DNA of 64,000 nucleotides, from the NCBI GenBank assembly GCA_003290165.1, contig QNQO01000799.1, positions 62,001-126,000 of the forward strand. Direction: 5' to 3'. How positions within the stretch are numbered: position 1 is the first letter of the stretch; each line of letters opens with the position of its first letter. This stretch comes from Berberis thunbergii (taxonomy: Eukaryota; Streptophyta; Magnoliopsida; Ranunculales; Berberidaceae). Shown piece after piece: positions 59,861 through 64,000 of this stretch. The notes under the pieces are model-generated. The model did not search any database and was not told where the DNA came from. It was given only the letters and a program-made list of their open reading frames with translations. The position numbers were made by a program, and so were the translations under genes.

Positions 59861-60002
59861 TAAATGATCTGCATGTAGAGGCTTTTGCTGTTGTTGAAAT
59901 GTAGTCCGCTGAAGACAAAATGATCTGCATTTAGAGGATTTTGCTATTGTTGAAAAGTAGTCTGTTGAAGATAAAATGATCTGCATGTAGAGGCTTTTGC
60001 TA
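59861..60002. repeat. 56-bp tandem repeat
   Basis: About 2.5 copies of a unit starting AAATGATCTGCATGTAGAGG, markers at 59865, 59921 and 59977. Confidence 0.85.
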
Positions 60003-60205
60003 CAAATGAGATGATCTACCAGATGACACATACATAGTTATTTCATTGGCTCTTGGACTTTGTCCAAATAGAGGATCATCCTTAGGTGAATAAAACAAAT
60101 CATGCTCTGGCATCCTAATGATTTGACGACCCATCCACCTATAAATGTCACATATCTTTAGGTTGACCTGCCACTGTTTCAGCATGAGTTGAGGAGTCTT
60201 CATTT

Positions 60206-60435
60206 ATTGAAGGACGTGACCCTGATCTGCTGGCTGACTTTGTTTTTCCGGTTAATAAGGGAGTGAATTCTACTATGAAATTTGCTAAGTCTCAAGCCTT
60301 TATAATTGTCCTCGGCCGGTCGATTTTGTTGAAGGACGCGACACTGATCTGCTAGCTAACTTTGTTTCCCTGGTTGAGGAGGAAATGAATTCTGCTAAAG
60401 CGTGAGCCTTTAAAGTTGTCCTCAGCCGGTAGATC
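60206..60435. repeat. ~125-bp duplicated segment
   Basis: Two diverged copies containing GAAGGACG.GAC.CTGATCTGCT and GTCCTC.GCCGGT.GAT. Confidence 0.75.
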
Positions 60436-60884
60436 AAGTCTTATTGGCTAACTATATCGCTCATTTCATATGTTTTTCACAAGCATCCGGGAGGAAGTTG
60501 TGCCCCCAATTATTCGCTGATGAGAACTGAGCTAATTGCTATAGTTGAAACTTCCAAGTAGATGTATAGGTCATCTCCTGTATTTGTCTGCTGATCTACT
60601 CAAGAATCGATCCAAAGTTGCTGCTCTAATAGTGAGACTTTGAATTTCTTTTGGAGTTGATGGTGACTTCATGTCAAGTAGTAGTCTTCTTTGCTTTTAT
60701 GATCCTCAAACTTTGTGTATGTTTGTTTGTTCGCTGACTTATAAATATTTGCATTAAGGGTACAAAAGTTTGATTGACCTCTTTCATGAGTTTCCAATAT
60801 GCTTAAGTCAGAATTTAAGCATAACTTGAGAAAATTAATCATGGATTTAAATCTATTTATCTTGGAAATTGCACGGAAATAATG

Positions 60885-61410
60885 TGTGATCTGCTGACCA
60901 TTTGACAAAACTTAAAGAGATTTAAGTAGTCCAGAGTAAGATGCTTCTATGCTTAGTGATTGATTAATTGAATCACCCAACTCACGGAGAGTGGCGTCCT
61001 CTACTGAGGTGTGATTCTCTATTGAGGCATTTGGTTTGTGTGTCTGTTGATAACTTGACTAAACTTAAAAATGGATTTAAGTAATCTCGAGTAAGATGTT
61101 TTATGCATTGAATTACCCACTCACTGATAGTGTCATCCTCTACTGAGGCAATTTGCTTGTGTGGTCTACTGACCACTTGACTAAACTTAAACATATTTGA
61201 GTAGTCTTGAGTAAGATGTTTTTAAATATTGAATTACCCACTCACTAAGAGTGTCATCCTCTACTGAGGTGTGATCCTCTACTGAGGCATTTTGTTTGTG
61301 TGATCTGCTGACCAATTGACTAAACTTAAACGGATTTAAGTAGTCTTGAGTAAGATGTTTTTATGCATTGAATTACCCACCCACGTAGAGTGCCATTCCC
61401 TACTGAGATT
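60885..61410. repeat. Tandem array of 120-150-bp units
   Basis: Four units, each with CTGCTGACCA..TTGAC.AAACTTAAA, AGTAAGATG and TCCTCTACTGAGG. Markers are near 60898, 61050, 61171 and 61310. The array lies between gag/IN and the 3' LTR of the - strand element. Confidence 0.85.
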
Positions 61411-61635
61411 AACATAAATATTTGTATTTCTGAATGTCTTCTTTCATTGATGGCGGTCTCTTCGGCCAAGGTTGGTTCTTTTCATGGAGAATTTGATTGA
61501 CTAAAACGGAGAACACTGTGTATGTTCTACCGGATGAGGAGTCTCTTGTTGAAGAGATAAAATACAATAAACAGATAAAATACAACCAAGTTTTTCTTAC
61601 ATGTACATTACATTTCTTTTTCTAAGAAGTTAAAA

Positions 61636-61705
61636 ATGAAAAAGCTAGGATACCTCAACTTCAATCTACTTTGTGAAATGGTCGGTTGCCACAATCATCA
61701 GATTC
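61636..61705 (-). pseudogene. Integrase relic next to gag
   Basis: The - strand reads LMIVATDHFTK, stop, IEVEVS, the first catalytic Asp block of a Tat integrase. It lies under 100 bp after the gag stop, so protease, RT and RNase H have been deleted. Confidence 0.7.
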
Positions 61706-61799
61706 TTCTGTGCGGAGAGTTTGATTGTTTGGAAAAGTTAACTTTGTGTATGTTCTACCGGCTGATGAGTCTCTTGAATGGGAGCGTGTTCTATGTTTG

Positions 61800-63265
61800 T
61801 CACCCTTTTTCTTTATCCTTTTTTTGATCTACATTTGTTTGTGTAGGTTGACTATATTTCTCAGGTATATCTGATGCCTTAGCACTATTTTTTTTCCCAT
61901 CCCACAATGCATAACGTTCTGCCATGACAAAGATTTCGGTAAGAGTTTTGCCTGATTTCATGGTCAATTTGCCATACAATATGTGATCTACGGGCATACC
62001 CTTCTTGATAGCTAATGATGCAATTTGGTCATCACACCCATTTATGCTCGCCCTTTCTGCCTTAAATCTTTTGATGAAGTCTCGAAGAGATTCATTTGAC
62101 TTTTTCTTTATGTTGAAGAGGTAGTCAACATGTTTTTTTATAGTTTGATAGGATGAATACTTTTTTGTGAAAGTAAGGGAGAGCTCTCCAAAATTGTTGA
62201 TCGACCGAGGGGTCAAAGTGTGAAACCAATCTTGGGCCACTCCTTGTAAAGTCATTGCAAATATTTTGCACATAAGTGGGTCATTATTTTTGCGTAGAGT
62301 CACGAGACTTCGAAAATGCTTCAAGTGTCTCCCAGGATCAGAATCTCCTTTGAAAGGAGTAAAGGTTGGTATGGTAAACTTTGTTGGTAGGGGATCCCCT
62401 TCAATGTCATTTGTAAAAGGTGAAGTGTTTAACAATGCCACTTCTCTACGCAGAGTATCATCTGGATTCCTCATAACTTATAAATTCATCAACTGTTCTT
62501 TGACCATTCGTGCCATATCATTTGCTCCCTAGGGCTTGTGTGTATCCTGCTGATGGGTCGTATGATGATTTCGATTCTGATTATCTGCGGTAGATGACTC
62601 ATATTCTAAATTTGATTGTGACTTACCTGCATGTGAGTGAGGTAGAGTCTCAATTGGATTCACCTGAAGGCTCATCTTGATTTGACGAGCCTATGAATGT
62701 GGGACGTGGAACAAATCAGTGTAGTGATCTAGATCTGGTCCTCTCCATTGGGATTCTGTCTTTTGCTCCGACCACTTATATTGGGTGTAGTCTACGGTCC
62801 TAGCCTTGAGTGCACAGTTGCTTGGGAGCCCAACCTTGAAAAGACTCCTGTTTGAGGTCCGAGAGAGTGCACATATACTCGTGGCCCTAATCTCGAATGA
62901 ATGCTTTCAGAGGGATTGTTTCCCTTTGATGGGTGACTACTTCCACTTCTATGCGGATGATCTGTTGGTAGACGGCGATGTGTCATTTACCTTGGTTATT
63001 CACTTACTAATTGCTCTACAACCTGGGTTTGTTCTTCTAATATTTTGGTCAGATTGGCAATCTGACCTACAAGATTTTCTTGTTGTGTCATCTCCATTTG
63101 GCTTGTGGCAGAAGGTTGCGATTGATGGTCAGCAGGAGGTGGCAGACCCACTAACAGTGGTTGTTCAACCGGTAATAGCTGAACCCGTGATGATGATGGC
63201 AGCCTAGTATGAATAGAATACCTTGTAACATTATTTTTGCTAGTGTGTTTTTGAGTTCCCACCAT
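61800..63265 (-). pseudogene. Tat-type gag (in three frame blocks)
   Basis: Longest block 62474-61800, 224 residues: a Retrotrans_gag domain with FTPFKGDSDPGRHLKHFRSL, GVAQDWFHTL, FTKKYSSYQTIKKHVDYLF and ESLRDFIKRFKAE, ending in a Lys-rich tail. Upstream blocks are 63265-62996 (N-terminal; LVGQIANLTKILEEQ coiled-coil-like) and 62986-62792 (repeated HSRLGP motifs, seen four times in variants). Stops at 62990 and near 62480 separate them. Gag packages element RNA; this copy could at best give partial Gag. Confidence 0.8.
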
Positions 63266-63354
63266 TGTATTGAATTAAAAAAAGTGTTGTGAATGAAACT
63301 GAAACTGAATGAATGAAAGTTTTTTTTTGTCAATGGAAGAGAACATGCAATATT

Positions 63355-63378
63355 CAAGTCTCATTGAAAGCACCAATT
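63355..63378 (-). other. Primer-binding site of the gag-only element
   Basis: On the - strand ATTGGTGCTTTCAATGAGAC follows the LTR end ATCCACA. TTGGTGCTTTCATTGAGA-type sequences occur at this place in plant Tat-like elements. Confidence 0.65.
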
Positions 63379-64000
63379 TGTGGATGCAAATTTCCGTCGG
63401 ATCACGTGCTGATCACGCAGAGCAATCTGTATAAGATAGAATCATGTGGAGTCATCTGCATAAGATATAAGTTAATTCTTGACACCAGTGTGGTGTCTAT
63501 CACTGGGACTCTGATGCCAAAGTTATAACAATGTCTTCAGAAAAATGTTTGTATCTCTATATTTGAAGAGATAATTTTGAATCAAGGAAGAGTTACCCCC
63601 AGAAGGCTTTGCGTTTGACAATTTATAGAGGCTGAAAGAGTTAATTGTTGGCTGATGAGTGAGACACGTGGCTGATGAGTAAGACACGTGGCAGATGAGT
63701 AAGACGCATGGCAGATGAGTAAGATACGTATCAGATTAGTGAGACACGTGGCAGATGAGTGAGTCACCTGCTTGAAGGTGGTTGTAACTTCTCTTAGGTA
63801 GTTGTAACTTCCGTAGATAGTTGTAACCTCCCGTTGGCGGTTTTCTCAGGTTAACTTCCCGTTGAAGGTTGTAACTTCTTGTTTTGTGACACCTCTCTTG
63901 CAAGCTTGTGTACTCAACTGAGCATGGTGGTCAGCGTTGAACAATACTCCTCTGCTGAGGAAAAGAGTATTCTACTGAGCTGTAGTGGGCCTAGACTTGT
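63379..64000 (-). repeat. 5' LTR (runs off the window)
   Basis: + strand view begins TGTGGATGC. It matches the left LTR from GCAATCTG onward, including the GACACGTGGC units at 63663-63755. The outer ~50-60 bp lie beyond the window. Confidence 0.85.

Larger units (their letters stand above)
59031..64000 (-). mobile_element. Non-autonomous gag-only Tat-like LTR retrotransposon (right LTR cut by window end)
   Basis: Direct repeats at 59031-59707 and 63379-64000 are LTRs for a - strand element. The PBS lies just inside the right LTR and a polypurine tract just inside the left LTR. The inside (3.67 kb) has gag and a short integrase relic but no protease, RT or RNase H. The left copy lacks the ~50 bp at its outer end. 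LTRs are clearly diverged, so it is not recent. Confidence 0.85.

Overview
The window is nuclear DNA of a flowering plant, most likely a eudicot. The evidence is two plant-type intron-containing genes, a chloroplast transit peptide, and plant-specific transposon classes: Ty3 chromovirus, Tat-type Ty3, Ty1/copia, L1-type LINE, tRNA-derived SINEs, TRIM, hAT and PIF MITEs, and a Mutator-like element. The species cannot be named from sequence alone. The two host genes have TE-filled introns, and everything else that can be recognised is transposon-derived.

Region 1 (about 0.8-21.2 kb, + strand) is a seven-exon gene for a chloroplast-targeted protein of the metallo-beta-lactamase fold. Its third exon is cut by a complete 5,376-bp Ty3/gypsy chromovirus on the opposite strand. 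The element has two 358-bp LTRs that differ at two positions, a tRNA-iMet primer-binding site, a polypurine tract, one uninterrupted gag-pol frame and a 5-bp target duplication AAGAC. The host reading frame resumes exactly on the far side. A second lesion, an in-frame TGA in exon 5, and a GC-AG intron are also present. Introns 3 (8.0 kb) and 6 (5.6 kb) hold copia, LINE, gypsy, SINE and MITE remnants.

Region 2 (21.2-32.3 kb) is intergenic. It has two hAT MITEs with 8-bp target duplications, a TRIM-like element, and a 0.6-kb direct duplication flanking an internal piece of LINE ORF1.

Region 3 (32.5-42.5 kb, + strand) is an apparently intact eight-exon gene for a plant eIF5-mimic/BZW-like W2-domain protein of 411 residues. 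Its first coding segment is 5 nt and the second is a 24-nt microexon. Intron 4 carries gypsy gag/protease debris.

Region 4 (43.2-58.5 kb) starts with another hAT MITE and then a decayed Tat-lineage Ty3 element on the + strand. This element was itself entered by (a) a Mutator-like element with long inverted arms that both carry a cullin-1-like exon, (b) a hAT element carrying a piece of a cyclase-associated-protein (CAP) gene, and (c) a 3.2-kb solo LTR. It ends in a tandem-repeat field. Region 5 (59.0-64.0 kb) is a gag-only Tat-like element on the - strand with direct LTRs, internal tandem repeats and a short integrase relic. Its right LTR runs off the window.

No functional tRNA, rRNA, CRISPR array or prokaryotic feature was seen. 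The strongest candidates for new biology are the exon-disrupting young chromovirus and the two gene-fragment-carrying DNA transposons. One of those has a natural inverted repeat of cullin sequence that could make small RNAs.
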